A DNA stretch of 63,623 nt from Marinobacter sp. (GTDB lineage Bacteria > Pseudomonadota > Gammaproteobacteria > Pseudomonadales > Oleiphilaceae). The DNA is taken from the NCBI GenBank assembly GCA_022014155.1, contig JAKLLS010000004.1, positions 1 through 63,623 of the forward strand. Reading direction: 5' to 3'. Shown here piece after piece: positions 54,629 through 63,606 of the stretch; positions within the stretch are counted from its first letter, which is position 1, and every line of letters starts with the position of its first letter. A program made the translations under genes and the position numbers. A model generated the notes under the pieces. That model had not been told where the DNA came from and did not search any database. It was given only the letters and a program-made list of their open reading frames with translations.

Positions 54629-55405
54629 ATGGCTATCGGTCAGATTTCACCAAAGCGCCTTGCAGATACCATTGTCGAGCAGCTGGAAACCATGATTCTG
54701 GAAGGCACGCTGCAACCCGGGGAGCGATTACCAGCCGAGCGGGCACTGGCTGAGCAGTTCGGGGTTTCCCGCCCTTCCCTGCGGGAAGCTGTTCAGCGGC
54801 TCGCCGCCAAGGGGCTTCTGGTCAGTCGTCAGGGGGGTGGGCACTATGTGGCCGAAACACTCGGCTCCAGTTTCAGCGACCCGCTGATCGGGCTGCTGGA
54901 AAACCGCCCGGACGCCCACCGCGACCTGCTGGAGTTCCGCCGCACCCTGGAAGGTGACTGCGCTTATTACGCAGCTCAAAGAGCCACGGAAGTGGACAAG
55001 GCTAAACTCAGGGAAGCCTATGAAGCCCTGCAGGCCTGCTACAGCAATCGCAACAACCAGGATGTCCAGGCAGAGGGCGCCGCCGACGCCCGTTTCCACC
55101 TGGCCATCGCCGAAGCCAGCCACAATGTCATTCTGCTACACACCATTCGCGGGCTGTTCAACATGTTGAAGAACAGTGTCGTCAACAACATCGACGGTAT
55201 GTACTCGAAGACTGTGGAAACCCGCAACGGTCTATTGGAACAACATCAACAGTTATTCGAAGCCATCATAAAGGGACGGGCCGAGGAGGCACGTGAGATA
55301 GCCGGGCGGCATATCGAGTACGTGCAGGGCGTGCTGTCAGAACAGTTTGAAAGTCACCGCAGGCTCGAGCGCTCGCTTCGCAGGGACAAGCTGAGTCGCA
55401 ATTGA
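54629..55405 (+). CDS. lldR: GntR/FadR-type lactate-responsive regulator
   Basis: 258 residues. GntR winged helix (about 5-75: ETMILEGTLQPGERLPAER, FGVSRPSLREAVQRLAAKG) and an FCD effector domain (about 95-240) with the metal-binding His pair region ARFHLAIAEASHN and, near the end, GRHIEYVQG. Divergent from lutABC with palindromes matching LldR sites between. L-lactate would be the natural effector (family knowledge); PdhR-like alternatives are less likely given the context. Confidence 0.9.
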   Translation: MAIGQISPKRLADTIVEQLETMILEGTLQPGERLPAERALAEQFGVSRPSLREAVQRLAAKGLLVSRQGGGHYVAETLGSSFSDPLIGLLENRPDAHRDLLEFRRTLEGDCAYYAAQRATEVDKAKLREAYEALQACYSNRNNQDVQAEGAADARFHLAIAEASHNVILLHTIRGLFNMLKNSVVNNIDGMYSKTVETRNGLLEQHQQLFEAIIKGRAEEAREIAGRHIEYVQGVLSEQFESHRRLERSLRRDKLSRN

Positions 55406-55456
55406 GCTGCTACTTTTAACCGCAGACCCATGTTTTCGGCTAGACAGGACACTCCC

Positions 55457-56233
55457 ATGACCGACCAACCCGTGCTCACCTCCGTGGACGATGGCATTCT
55501 GACCATCACCATCAACCGGCCTGAAAAGCGCAATGCCGTAGACAGACCGACGGCAAACGCCCTGCGCCAGGCGTTTATGGAGTTTGAACAAAACCACGCA
55601 TTAAAGGTAGCGGTGCTCTGTGGTAGTGGTGGCAACTTCTGCGCAGGTGCGGACCTGACCGCAGTGGGTGATCCTGAGCGACGCAATGAAATCGATCCCC
55701 ACGGCACCGGTCACGGCCCCATGGGTCCCACCAGAATGTCGTTATCGAAACCGGTGATTGCAGCGGTTTCCGGCTATGCGGTCGCCGGCGGACTGGAACT
55801 GGCCCTGATGTGCGATTTACGGGTCGTGGAAGAGTCCGCGGTGTTCGGCGTTTTCTGTCGGCGTTGGGGCGTACCGCTGATCGATGGCGGCACCGTACGT
55901 TTGCCCCGTATTGTCGGCCACGGGCGTGCCATGGATATGATTCTCACCGGCCGGCCGGTTCAGGCTGATGAAGCACTGGACATGGGCCTTGCCAGCCGCA
56001 AAGTCGCTGATGGCATGGCACTGGAAACCGCCCAACAAATGGCCAGGGACATCGCCGCCTTTCCCCAACAATGCCTGTTGGCGGATCGGGCGTCCGCTAT
56101 TCATCAATGGGATCTGGACATGCATGAGGCTCTGGTGGCGGAAGGCGCAGCTGGCTACCCTGTCGTGTTCGAGGAAGCCGTGGAAGGTGCAAAAAAGTTC
56201 AAGGATGGAGCCGGGCGTCACGGCCAGTTCTGA
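55457..56233 (+). CDS. enoyl-CoA hydratase/isomerase family protein
   Basis: 258 residues from ATG 55457 (MTDQPVLTSVDDG), with AGGACA upstream. Crotonase marks LTITINRPEKRNAVDRPT, GGNFCAGADLTAVG and SGYAVAGGLELALMCDLRV. The segment GVFCRRWGVPLIDGGTVRL is typical of the uncharacterised crotonases often annotated as EchA. Substrate unknown; distinct from the crotonase at 45.4 kb. Its 3' end overlaps the Nmad3-like gene by 35 bases tail to tail. Confidence 0.88.
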   Translation: MTDQPVLTSVDDGILTITINRPEKRNAVDRPTANALRQAFMEFEQNHALKVAVLCGSGGNFCAGADLTAVGDPERRNEIDPHGTGHGPMGPTRMSLSKPVIAAVSGYAVAGGLELALMCDLRVVEESAVFGVFCRRWGVPLIDGGTVRLPRIVGHGRAMDMILTGRPVQADEALDMGLASRKVADGMALETAQQMARDIAAFPQQCLLADRASAIHQWDLDMHEALVAEGAAGYPVVFEEAVEGAKKFKDGAGRHGQF

Positions 56234-57071
56234 GCAGCCCCGCAACCCAGTCCGACACTTCAGGAAAGACGCCCATATCCAGCACGAATTCCTGACCACG
56301 AGCGGCACACTCCAGGTAGCAATATGGCGGAGCAAGCCGCCAGCGGTCCGGGCGGGAGTGGTAGCTCAACGCCGGCCTGCCGTCGCCGGGGAAGAAACCG
56401 GAGGGCAGCCGCCACTGGGTGGGCAGGCGTCCGTCCGGATCACTCAGCACCAGCGGCGCATCAAGATGGGTAAACACACCGCTGCCCGGGAACGGTTTCT
56501 TATCGTCTGCCAGGGAAAACCGGTCAGAAGACACATACAGCGTATTGCCAGGGTCGGGCTCACCATGAAAATGCGGATGATAACCAGCCCAGGGCAAGGC
56601 GTCTGAAGTCAGGTCATCAATCCGGTGAACATCCTCAATGTGCAGCCAACCCCAGATAGCATGAAACGGCCGCGAGCCCGGCACAAAGCGCCAGCGTCGC
56701 TGCCATAGCTCCGCCCTGCGGAACACACCAAAGAACAGGAACATGTCCCCGGCACTCACCCCCTGATTGCGCAAATGGCCCTGAGCGGACCCCGTCTGCC
56801 CCAGCGCCGGGCGCCAACCATCCACCCGCGGAATAGCGTCAGCGATCAGGTCCGGATCCAGATGGGCGCCGTGGTTGCCACGGATTCTGCCCCGGGTCAG
56901 ATCCCGGACAATCTTTCCCAGTCTGCGCTCGCCATGGGTTACATCATCGTAGCGAATGCGGGACTGGCTATCGGGAATGGGAAGCACACACAGGGAACCG
57001 TCCGGCAGCACCGGGCTCGGGCACCCGCCGGCGGAGGAGTCAAACCCTTTTCGGCTGAGGATCAGGCGCAT
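56199..57071 (-). CDS. Nmad3-like (nucleotide modification associated) protein
   Basis: 290 residues. The N-terminus MRLILSRKGFDSSAGGCPSP with LPDGSLCVLPIPDS matches what I recall of the Nmad3 family, predicted from phage and bacterial gene neighbourhoods to act with modified DNA bases. Further conserved-looking parts are LDPDLIADAIPR and GDMFLFFGVFRRAELW. No modification or restriction genes are seen near it. Catalytic residues are not established. The C-terminal 12 residues are coded inside the convergent overlap. Confidence 0.7.
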   Translation of the reverse strand: MRLILSRKGFDSSAGGCPSPVLPDGSLCVLPIPDSQSRIRYDDVTHGERRLGKIVRDLTRGRIRGNHGAHLDPDLIADAIPRVDGWRPALGQTGSAQGHLRNQGVSAGDMFLFFGVFRRAELWQRRWRFVPGSRPFHAIWGWLHIEDVHRIDDLTSDALPWAGYHPHFHGEPDPGNTLYVSSDRFSLADDKKPFPGSGVFTHLDAPLVLSDPDGRLPTQWRLPSGFFPGDGRPALSYHSRPDRWRLAPPYCYLECAARGQEFVLDMGVFPEVSDWVAGLLRTGRDARLHP

Positions 57072-57175
57072 GGACTCACTGCAAAAATCATGGACGACAT
57101 ATCGGGGGGCAATGCTATCTTAGATTCCGGGCGATTGCTCGCAACAATTTCACACCGTCAGCCGGATAGCGAACC

Positions 57176-57805
57176 ATGAGACTTGTCTGCATTTCCGACA
57201 CCCACAGCATGCACCGCCAGATCCAGGTGCCCGATGGCGACATCCTGATCCACTCCGGTGATTGTCTCGGTGTGGGCACGCTGGATGAGCTGCAAGACCT
57301 CGACAACTGGTTCGCCGAACAGCCCCACAAACACAAGATTCTGATTGCCGGCAATCACGACTGGTGCTTTCAGGATGAACCACAGGAAGCGCGGGCCCTC
57401 GTCAGACACGCCCACTACCTGCAGGACAGCGGCCTGGAACTGGAAGGGCTGAAATTCTGGGGCAGCCCGTGGACACCGGTATTCTTTGACTGGGCCTTCA
57501 ATCTCGAACGCGGCGCAGCCCTGGCTGCGCGCTGGGCCCGAATTCCCCAAGACACCGACATCCTGATTACCCACGGGCCGCCAGCGGGCATACTCGATGC
57601 TGTGCCAACCGGTACCGGATCGCTGAATGTCGGCTGCGATGATCTCGCCAGCGCGGTTGAAACCCTCAACCCCAGGCTCCATATCTTTGGGCATATCCAT
57701 GAGGGCTACGGCCAACTGGACATTGGCAAGCGCCGGTATATCAACGCTAGTACCTGCACCGGCAGCTTCAAGCCCCTGAATCCACCCATCGTGATCGACC
57801 TTTAG
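57176..57805 (+). CDS. calcineurin-like metallophosphoesterase
   Basis: 209 residues, MPPED-like single domain. Metal ligands visible in order: CISDTHSMH (D-x-H), ILIHSGDCLG (GD), IAGNHDWCF (GNHD), ITHGPPAGILD (H) and FGHIHEGYGQ (GHxH). A soluble phosphodiesterase or phosphatase; substrate unknown. Starts 104 bases from the divergent Nmad3-like gene. Confidence 0.92.
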   Translation: MRLVCISDTHSMHRQIQVPDGDILIHSGDCLGVGTLDELQDLDNWFAEQPHKHKILIAGNHDWCFQDEPQEARALVRHAHYLQDSGLELEGLKFWGSPWTPVFFDWAFNLERGAALAARWARIPQDTDILITHGPPAGILDAVPTGTGSLNVGCDDLASAVETLNPRLHIFGHIHEGYGQLDIGKRRYINASTCTGSFKPLNPPIVIDL

Positions 57806-57835
57806 CCCAAAGGTTCGATGTTTCCGGAGCAAGAT

Positions 57836-58819
57836 ATGCCACAACGCCCGCCCTTTTCGCTGCTGGAACTGGCTTCCGTTCGCGAAGGCGACTCCGTCGG
57901 CACCACCCTGGCCAACAGCGTGGCCTATGCCCAACATGCCGAAAAGCTGGGTTTCAAGCGATTCTGGCTGGCAGAGCACCACAACATGGAGGGCATCAGC
58001 AGTTCGGCTACGTCCGTGCTGGTTGGCCATATTGCTGGCAAGACCGAATCCATACGGGTCGGCTCTGGTGGCGTGATGCTGCCCAACCACCCGCCGCTGG
58101 TGATTGCCGAGCAGTTTGGCACACTCGCCTGCCTGTATCCGGACCGCATCGACCTGGGGCTTGGGCGCGCACCGGGCACCGATCCGATCACCAGCCGGGC
58201 ACTGAGGCGTGACGGCCTTGGAGCCGAACAGTTTCCGGAGGACGTGGCCCGCCTGCAGACGCTGCTCGGGCCGCTGCAACCCGGCCAACCGGTCAAGGCA
58301 ATCCCGGGGGCCGGTACCAATGTACCGATCTGGCTGCTGGGTTCCAGCCTCTATAGCGCGCAACTCGCAGCCATGCGGGGATTACCCTATGCCTTCGCCG
58401 GACATTTCGCGCCCCGACTTTACCGCGAGGCGCTCAAAGTCTATCGCGACAATTTCCAACCCTCGGAGCAGTTGCAAGCGCCCTACTCGATGCTCGCGGT
58501 GCCCGCCATCGCTGCGGATACGGACGACGAGGCCCAATGGCTGTCCACCACCAGTTACCAACGCATCCTGGCATTGTTTCGTGGTCATCCACTGTGGATG
58601 AAACCACCGGTGGATACCATGGAGGGGCTGTGGAATGCTGGTGAAGAAGCCAGCGTTCGGGATTTCCTGGGATTGCAGGTACTCGGAGGCCCCGAGTCCG
58701 TCAGGGATCAGCTGGACCGACTGCTGAGTACCGTAGAGGTGGACGAGCTGATGTTCACCGTCGATATCTACGACCCGGTAAAACGGCGTCACGCCCTGGA
58801 CATTCTCAACCAGGCCTGA
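57836..58819 (+). CDS. luciferase-like flavin monooxygenase (MsnO8 family)
   Basis: 327 residues from ATG 57836 ([19 protein letters not shown]), with GGAG eight bases upstream. TIM-barrel LLM fold marks: [52 protein letters not shown]. The family is very common in gammaproteobacteria; in-vivo substrate is unknown. Follows the phosphoesterase by 30 bases. Confidence 0.92.
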   Translation: MPQRPPFSLLELASVREGDSVGTTLANSVAYAQHAEKLGFKRFWLAEHHNMEGISSSATSVLVGHIAGKTESIRVGSGGVMLPNHPPLVIAEQFGTLACLYPDRIDLGLGRAPGTDPITSRALRRDGLGAEQFPEDVARLQTLLGPLQPGQPVKAIPGAGTNVPIWLLGSSLYSAQLAAMRGLPYAFAGHFAPRLYREALKVYRDNFQPSEQLQAPYSMLAVPAIAADTDDEAQWLSTTSYQRILALFRGHPLWMKPPVDTMEGLWNAGEEASVRDFLGLQVLGGPESVRDQLDRLLSTVEVDELMFTVDIYDPVKRRHALDILNQA

Positions 58820-58858
58820 CAACTCCCAGGCAATACATAAAAGGATGGATTCCGGAAA

Positions 58859-59383
58859 ATGACAGCAACGACCACCCATGTATTTCTCTCCCACGGCCTC
58901 GAAAGCGGTCCGGGAAGCACCAAAATCCAGGCCATGAAAGAAGCGGTGGAAGCCTTTCCCGGAGTTGTCGCCGTTGCGGTCGATCACCGCAGCAGCAAAG
59001 ACCCCGCTACCCGCCTGGAACAGATGCGGGATGCGATAGAGAAAGCCGGCGCCGTTCCAGAACGTACCATCCTGGCCGGTTCCAGCATGGGGGGCTGGGT
59101 CTGTGCGCAAACCAGTGCCGGTCAGCGGGTTCTGGGCTGCTTCCTGCTGGCTCCAGCGTTAGCGCTCCCCCGCTACCCACAATCGAACCCGATCATTCAA
59201 GCCGACCACACCCAGATCATTCATGGCTGGGATGATGACGTGGTTCCGGTAATGCCTGTTATTGAACTCGCGGAACACCAGAAACTTCCCATCCTGATGG
59301 TGCCGGACGGACACCGTCTGGAGAATAGCCTGGAACGGGTCGTTTCAGAGTTCCGTCAGTTTCTCGTCAGGGCTGGGTTATAG
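58859..59383 (+). CDS. small alpha/beta hydrolase
   Basis: 174 residues. Ser nucleophile in LAGSSMGGWVCAQ (about 75), acid in IHGWDDDVVPV (about 122), His in VPDGHRLENS (about 149), and an N-terminal FLSHGLESGPGSTKIQAMK. Resembles YqiA/RsbQ-size esterases; substrate unknown. Stop overlaps the META gene by 17 bases tail to tail. Confidence 0.85.
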   Translation: MTATTTHVFLSHGLESGPGSTKIQAMKEAVEAFPGVVAVAVDHRSSKDPATRLEQMRDAIEKAGAVPERTILAGSSMGGWVCAQTSAGQRVLGCFLLAPALALPRYPQSNPIIQADHTQIIHGWDDDVVPVMPVIELAEHQKLPILMVPDGHRLENSLERVVSEFRQFLVRAGL

Positions 59384-59816
59384 CTTTGAATTCCGCAAGC
59401 TCCTCGCCGTTGGCATCCAGAAGCCGAAGGTGGTGGTCCTCCATTTGAACACCGGCGGTATTTTCCAGCGCCCGGAAGAATGCCGGCTCCGGAATATCGA
59501 CATCGTGGCATGCACGGCGCGTACTGGCCATGCGACTGAACACCAGGTTCCGGTTGTTGATGACCTCATACTCCCCACGAAAGGCATTACAGCCGCTAAA
59601 GCCATTTACGACACCATCGTCCCGGAGAATCAGGTGCGCTTCACTGGCCGCACCTGCATCGGGCATTGGTGCCCCTGCAACCTCCTGAAGCTTCCAGTAT
59701 GTATTAGTCAACGGCACGTCACCGCCCCCCATCAAGGGTTGTGACATGCACCCGACCAACCCAAACAGGCAGCTGACAACAACCGGCAACCGCCACACCA
59801 TCCACGATTTGTCCAT
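59367..59816 (-). CDS. META-domain (HslJ-like) lipoprotein
   Basis: 149 residues with lipobox GLVGCMSQ (lipidated Cys at about 23). META domain marks: NTYWKLQEVAGAPMPD, VNGFSGCNAFRGEYEV and FFRALENTAGVQM. HslJ is a heat-inducible outer-membrane protein in E. coli; the exact role is unknown. The two Cys (GCN, RACHD) could form a disulfide. Confidence 0.88.
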   Translation of the reverse strand: MDKSWMVWRLPVVVSCLFGLVGCMSQPLMGGGDVPLTNTYWKLQEVAGAPMPDAGAASEAHLILRDDGVVNGFSGCNAFRGEYEVINNRNLVFSRMASTRRACHDVDIPEPAFFRALENTAGVQMEDHHLRLLDANGEELAEFKAITQP

Positions 59817-59986
59817 CCAGTTCCCTCCCTCGTAATGGAATCACTGCAATCGTTTTTCATTTCACTTCAATACGATACCGCCCAGCAATCTAAATTGGCC
59901 ATTTTCTTGCGAAAACCACGTTGTTTTGCCAGTCTTTAATAATGCAGCAAGAGTCTGGAGTAAAAAAACTAAATGGAGACAACACG

Positions 59987-61015
59987 ATGAGCAGCTTAAG
60001 CAAGTTCAAAAAACTGGCCGGAATTTCAGCGATTGCGTTCGCGGCCATGACAGCCGCAAACTCAGTCAACGCTGCCAACTGGCGCTATGCCCATGAAGAA
60101 TACGAAGGCGACGTCCAGGACGTATTTGCCTACAAGTTCAAAGAATACATTGAAGAGAATTCTGACCATACCCTTCAGATTTATCGCTTCGGTGAACTGG
60201 GTGAGTCCGACGACATTATGGAACAAACCCAGGCTGGTATCCTCAACTTTGTAAACCAGTCTCCCGGCTTTACCGGTTCCCTGATCCCGGAAGCGCAGAT
60301 TTTCTTCATTCCCTACCTGATGCCCACCGACATGGAAACCGTTGTCGAATTCTTCCGTGAAAGTAAGGCCATCAATGAAGACTTCCCGGAGCTCTACTCC
60401 GAAAAAGGTCTTGAGCTTCTGCAGATGTACCCGGAAGGTGAAATGGTCGTCACCGTCGACGAGCCGGTCACCAGCCCGGAAGGCTTCAATAACAAGAAGA
60501 TCCGGGTGATGACCAACCCGCTTCTGTCTGAAACCTATGATGCGTTCGGCGCGACCCCGACCCCTCTGCCCTGGGGCGAAGTCTACGGTGCCCTGCAGAC
60601 CAACATGATCCAGGGTCAGGAGAACCCGATCTTCTGGATTGAGTCCGGCGGTCTGTATGAAGTGTCCCCGAACCTCGTCTTTACAGCCCACGGCTGGTTC
60701 ACCACTGCCATGATGGCCAACCAGAACTTCTATGAAGGTCTGTCCGACGAAGACAAGAAGCTGGTCCAGGACGCCGCGGATTTTGCCTTCGAGGAGATCC
60801 TCGTTCATATCGACGGCCTGGCCGATGAGTCACTGGCAAAAATTCAAGAGGCCAGCGACGAGGTCACAGTAACCCGCCTGACCGATGAACAAATCGAAGC
60901 CTTCAAGGCCCGTGCGCCCCAGGTAGAGAAAAAGTTCATCGAGATGACTGGTGAGCGTGGCGAAGAACTGCTGAACCAGTTCAAGGAAGATCTGAAAGAA
61001 GTTCAGAACGACTGA
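59987..61015 (+). CDS. teaA: ectoine/hydroxyectoine-binding TRAP protein TeaA
   Basis: 342 residues from ATG 59987 (MSSLSKFKKLAGISAIAF), with GGAGACAACACG upstream. Signal peptide ends at NSVNAANW. The mature protein WRYAHEEYEGDVQDVFAYKF, GELGESDDIMEQTQAGI and QENPIFWIESGGLYEVSPN matches what I remember of Halomonas elongata TeaA almost throughout. It includes the carboxylate-binding Arg in NKKIRVMTNPL. It captures the osmolyte ectoine in the periplasm. Function by homology; first gene of teaABCD. Confidence 0.92.
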   Translation: MSSLSKFKKLAGISAIAFAAMTAANSVNAANWRYAHEEYEGDVQDVFAYKFKEYIEENSDHTLQIYRFGELGESDDIMEQTQAGILNFVNQSPGFTGSLIPEAQIFFIPYLMPTDMETVVEFFRESKAINEDFPELYSEKGLELLQMYPEGEMVVTVDEPVTSPEGFNNKKIRVMTNPLLSETYDAFGATPTPLPWGEVYGALQTNMIQGQENPIFWIESGGLYEVSPNLVFTAHGWFTTAMMANQNFYEGLSDEDKKLVQDAADFAFEEILVHIDGLADESLAKIQEASDEVTVTRLTDEQIEAFKARAPQVEKKFIEMTGERGEELLNQFKEDLKEVQND

Positions 61016-61029
61016 ACCTGAAGGAACCT

Positions 61030-61055
61030 TTCCCGCCGGCGCCGCCCGGCGGGAA
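61030..61055 (+). other. intercistronic stem-loop between teaA and teaB
   Basis: Perfect 10-bp stem TTCCCGCCGG / CCGGCGGGAA with a six-base loop, no T-run. Placed just after the teaA stop, it could protect the teaA mRNA from 3' decay and so favour more binding protein than permease. Further GC-rich palindromes follow to 61100. Confidence 0.65.
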
Positions 61056-61123
61056 GCTGTATTAACCCCGCCCCGCCGGGGACCTCCTACCGGCCGGGAG
61101 CGATCTGTTCTGGAGCAGACCCC

Positions 61124-61717
61124 ATGTCCGAGAACTCCCCGGATCTAGAAGACGATACCGGCACCTACGAGTCCGGCCTGCCCGGGTTTTTGGGAACCAT
61201 CGATGAAATCATTGCCAAGACAGAGGCCGTCATGCTTGCGGTTGGCGTGATGCTGATGGCAGTCAACACGTGCGTCAACGTTATTGCACGATTTGTCTTT
61301 GGTGAAGGCCTGTTTTTCTCCGGCGAGATCAACCGGATCCTTATTATCCTGATCACCTTTGCAGGTATTGGTTACGCGGCCCGCCATGGCCGTCACATCC
61401 GTATGTCTGCGGTTTACGATACAATTCCGCCCAAAGGAAGAAAAGTACTGATGATTTTCATTGCCCTGTTTACATCCCTGGTAATGTTTTTCCTTTGTTA
61501 CTATTCCTACGAGTACGTCGTAACCCTCTACGGCCGCGGGCGAATTCTCCCAGCGCTGGGTTTTGAGATCTGGTGGATTTACGTCTGGGCGCCTATCGGC
61601 TTTGCGATCACTGGTATTCAGTATTTCCTCACGGCCATCAAGAACTTCACCAGTAAGGATATATACCTCTCCACCGGTGTGATCGACGGCTACGCGGACA
61701 GTGAATCGGAAGTCTGA
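61124..61717 (+). CDS. teaB: ectoine TRAP transporter small permease TeaB
   Basis: 197 residues, four membrane helices (about 32-52, 68-86, 107-128 and 147-168), long hydrophilic N-terminus (DLEDDTGTYESGLPGFLGTI) as in TeaB. GGAGCAGACCCC precedes the ATG. Partner of TeaC in the membrane. Confidence 0.88.
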   Translation: MSENSPDLEDDTGTYESGLPGFLGTIDEIIAKTEAVMLAVGVMLMAVNTCVNVIARFVFGEGLFFSGEINRILIILITFAGIGYAARHGRHIRMSAVYDTIPPKGRKVLMIFIALFTSLVMFFLCYYSYEYVVTLYGRGRILPALGFEIWWIYVWAPIGFAITGIQYFLTAIKNFTSKDIYLSTGVIDGYADSESEV

Positions 61718-61751
61718 CCCCTGCAGCGGCTTTAACAAAGGATAAAAACTC

Positions 61752-63035
61752 ATGGCAACTATAATGATGGTGATCATGATCGGGCTGCTACTGCTGGGCT
61801 TCCCGATGATGGTTCCGCTGATTACCGGTGCGGTGGTCGGTTTTGTAATGATGTTCGATGGCTTCGGCCAGATGGGCACTTTCATCCAGCAAATGATGGG
61901 AGGCATCCGCCCCGCCTCGCTCATTGCCGTGCCCATGTTCATTCTGGCGGCAGATATCATGACTCGCGGCCAGTCCGCCGATCGTCTGATTCATATGGTG
62001 ATGGCGTTCATCGGACACATAAAAGGCGGGCTGGCAATCAGTACCGCCACTTCGTGCACTCTCTTCGGTGCGGTTTCCGGCTCTACCCAGGCGACGGTTG
62101 TCGCTGTCGGCTCTCCACTGCGCCCCAAACTCCTCAAAGCCGGCTATTCCGACTCGTTTTCACTGGCGCTGATCATCAATTCCAGTGACATCGCTTTTCT
62201 GATCCCCCCCAGTATCGGCTTCATCATTTACGGGGTTATATCCGGAACCTCCATTGCAGAGCTGTTTATTGCCGGCATCGGCCCCGGCATCATGATTCTG
62301 TTCATGTTCTCAATTTATTGCCTGATCTATGCCTACATTAACAAGGTTCCCACCGAGGAGAAGGCCGGCTGGAGAGAGCGGGGGGTCGCCGTCCGCGAAG
62401 CGCTGTGGCCGCTGTTCTTCCCGGTTATCATTGTGGGCGGTATCTACGGCGGCATATTCAGCCCGACCGAGGCTGCAGCCGTCTGTGTGCTTTATGCCTT
62501 CTTGCTTGAATTCGTGGTTTTCCGCTCGCTGAAACTGCCGGACATCTATCGGATCGCCAAATCCACCGGCCTGATTACCGCTGTGGTATTCATACTGGTG
62601 GCTGTAGGCAACGGCTTTTCGTGGATTATCTCCTTTGCACAGATTCCCCAGACCATACTGGAGGCTGTCGGCGTTAACGACGCCGGGCCAGTTGGCGTGC
62701 TGGTTGCGATCTGTATTGCCTTTTTCGTCGCCTGCATGTTTGTCGACCCGATTGTGGTCATCCTGGTGCTGACGCCGATCTTTGCACCGGCAATTGAAGC
62801 CACCGGCCTGGACCCGGTGCTTGTAGGGGTGCTGATTACACTTCAGGTGGCTATTGGCTCCGCAACGCCACCCTTCGGTTGTGACATATTCACCGCCATC
62901 GCCATATTCAAGCGCCCATACTGGGAAGTGATTCGCGGTACGCCACCATTCGTCTTCATGCTGGTCGCAGCAGCGGGGCTGATTATCGCCTTCCCGCAAA
63001 TCGCGCTGTTCCTGCGTGACGTCGCGTTCCGCTGA
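61752..63035 (+). CDS. teaC: ectoine TRAP transporter large permease TeaC
   Basis: 427 residues, DctM family with about 12 helices. Marks: [39 protein letters not shown] and [24 protein letters not shown] precedes the ATG. Sodium-coupled import is the family mechanism. Confidence 0.92.
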   Translation: MATIMMVIMIGLLLLGFPMMVPLITGAVVGFVMMFDGFGQMGTFIQQMMGGIRPASLIAVPMFILAADIMTRGQSADRLIHMVMAFIGHIKGGLAISTATSCTLFGAVSGSTQATVVAVGSPLRPKLLKAGYSDSFSLALIINSSDIAFLIPPSIGFIIYGVISGTSIAELFIAGIGPGIMILFMFSIYCLIYAYINKVPTEEKAGWRERGVAVREALWPLFFPVIIVGGIYGGIFSPTEAAAVCVLYAFLLEFVVFRSLKLPDIYRIAKSTGLITAVVFILVAVGNGFSWIISFAQIPQTILEAVGVNDAGPVGVLVAICIAFFVACMFVDPIVVILVLTPIFAPAIEATGLDPVLVGVLITLQVAIGSATPPFGCDIFTAIAIFKRPYWEVIRGTPPFVFMLVAAAGLIIAFPQIALFLRDVAFR

Positions 63036-63067
63036 AGGCAGTAGAGACCAATTTCAGGGAGAAGAGC

Positions 63068-63508
63068 ATGTTCAAAAGAATCCTGGTGGCTGTTGACGGA
63101 TCCAAGTCGTCTTTCAAGGCCATGGACAAGGCCATTGCGCTTCAGAAGCTCACGGAAGCCGAGATCTATCTGCTCTGCGTTTACAAGCACCACAGCCTGT
63201 TTGAGGCATCATTGTCCATCGGGCGCCCCGACAACATGGATATTCCTGACAAGGTGCTGTCGGAGTACGCCAGGGATGTGGTCAACCACGCCAAGGAGCA
63301 TGCAATAGAACTGGGTGCCGTAAAAGTTCGGGGGTTCGTCAAGGCCGGACGCCCTTCCAGCGTTATCGTAAAGTTTGCCAAGGATAAGGAGGCAGACCTG
63401 ATTGTGGTTGGTTCCCGGGGCACACACAGTGACAAGGACGGCATGCTGCTTGGCAGCGTGTCCCACCGGGTAGCGTCCCGCGCCAAATGCCCGGTGCTGG
63501 TCGTATAA
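63068..63508 (+). CDS. teaD: universal stress protein TeaD
   Basis: 146-residue UspA-fold protein with ATP-binding loop [20 protein letters not shown] (G-x2-G-x9-G-S type) and starting [20 protein letters not shown]. In Halomonas elongata TeaD binds ATP and tunes uptake through TeaABC. The same gene order here supports that identity. GGGAGAAGAGC precedes the ATG. Confidence 0.88.
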   Translation: MFKRILVAVDGSKSSFKAMDKAIALQKLTEAEIYLLCVYKHHSLFEASLSIGRPDNMDIPDKVLSEYARDVVNHAKEHAIELGAVKVRGFVKAGRPSSVIVKFAKDKEADLIVVGSRGTHSDKDGMLLGSVSHRVASRAKCPVLVV

Positions 63509-63568
63509 AGTTTTTGAGTCTCCACACACAGCTCCGTCATTAAAGCGTCATCTGTTTGCGTTAAAAAG

Positions 63569-63606
63569 GATCCGACATTTTTTTGGAGCTGTATCAATGT
63601 CGGATC
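63569..63606 (+). promoter_or_regulatory. stem-loop enclosing a start codon
   Basis: GATCCGACAT and ATGTCGGATC form a perfect 10-bp inverted repeat with an 18-base loop (TTTTTTGGAGCTGTATCA). The second arm begins with the ATG of the next reading frame and the loop shows its GGAG. It could be an RNA hairpin that hides the start codon or a protein-binding DNA palindrome. Confidence 0.5.
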
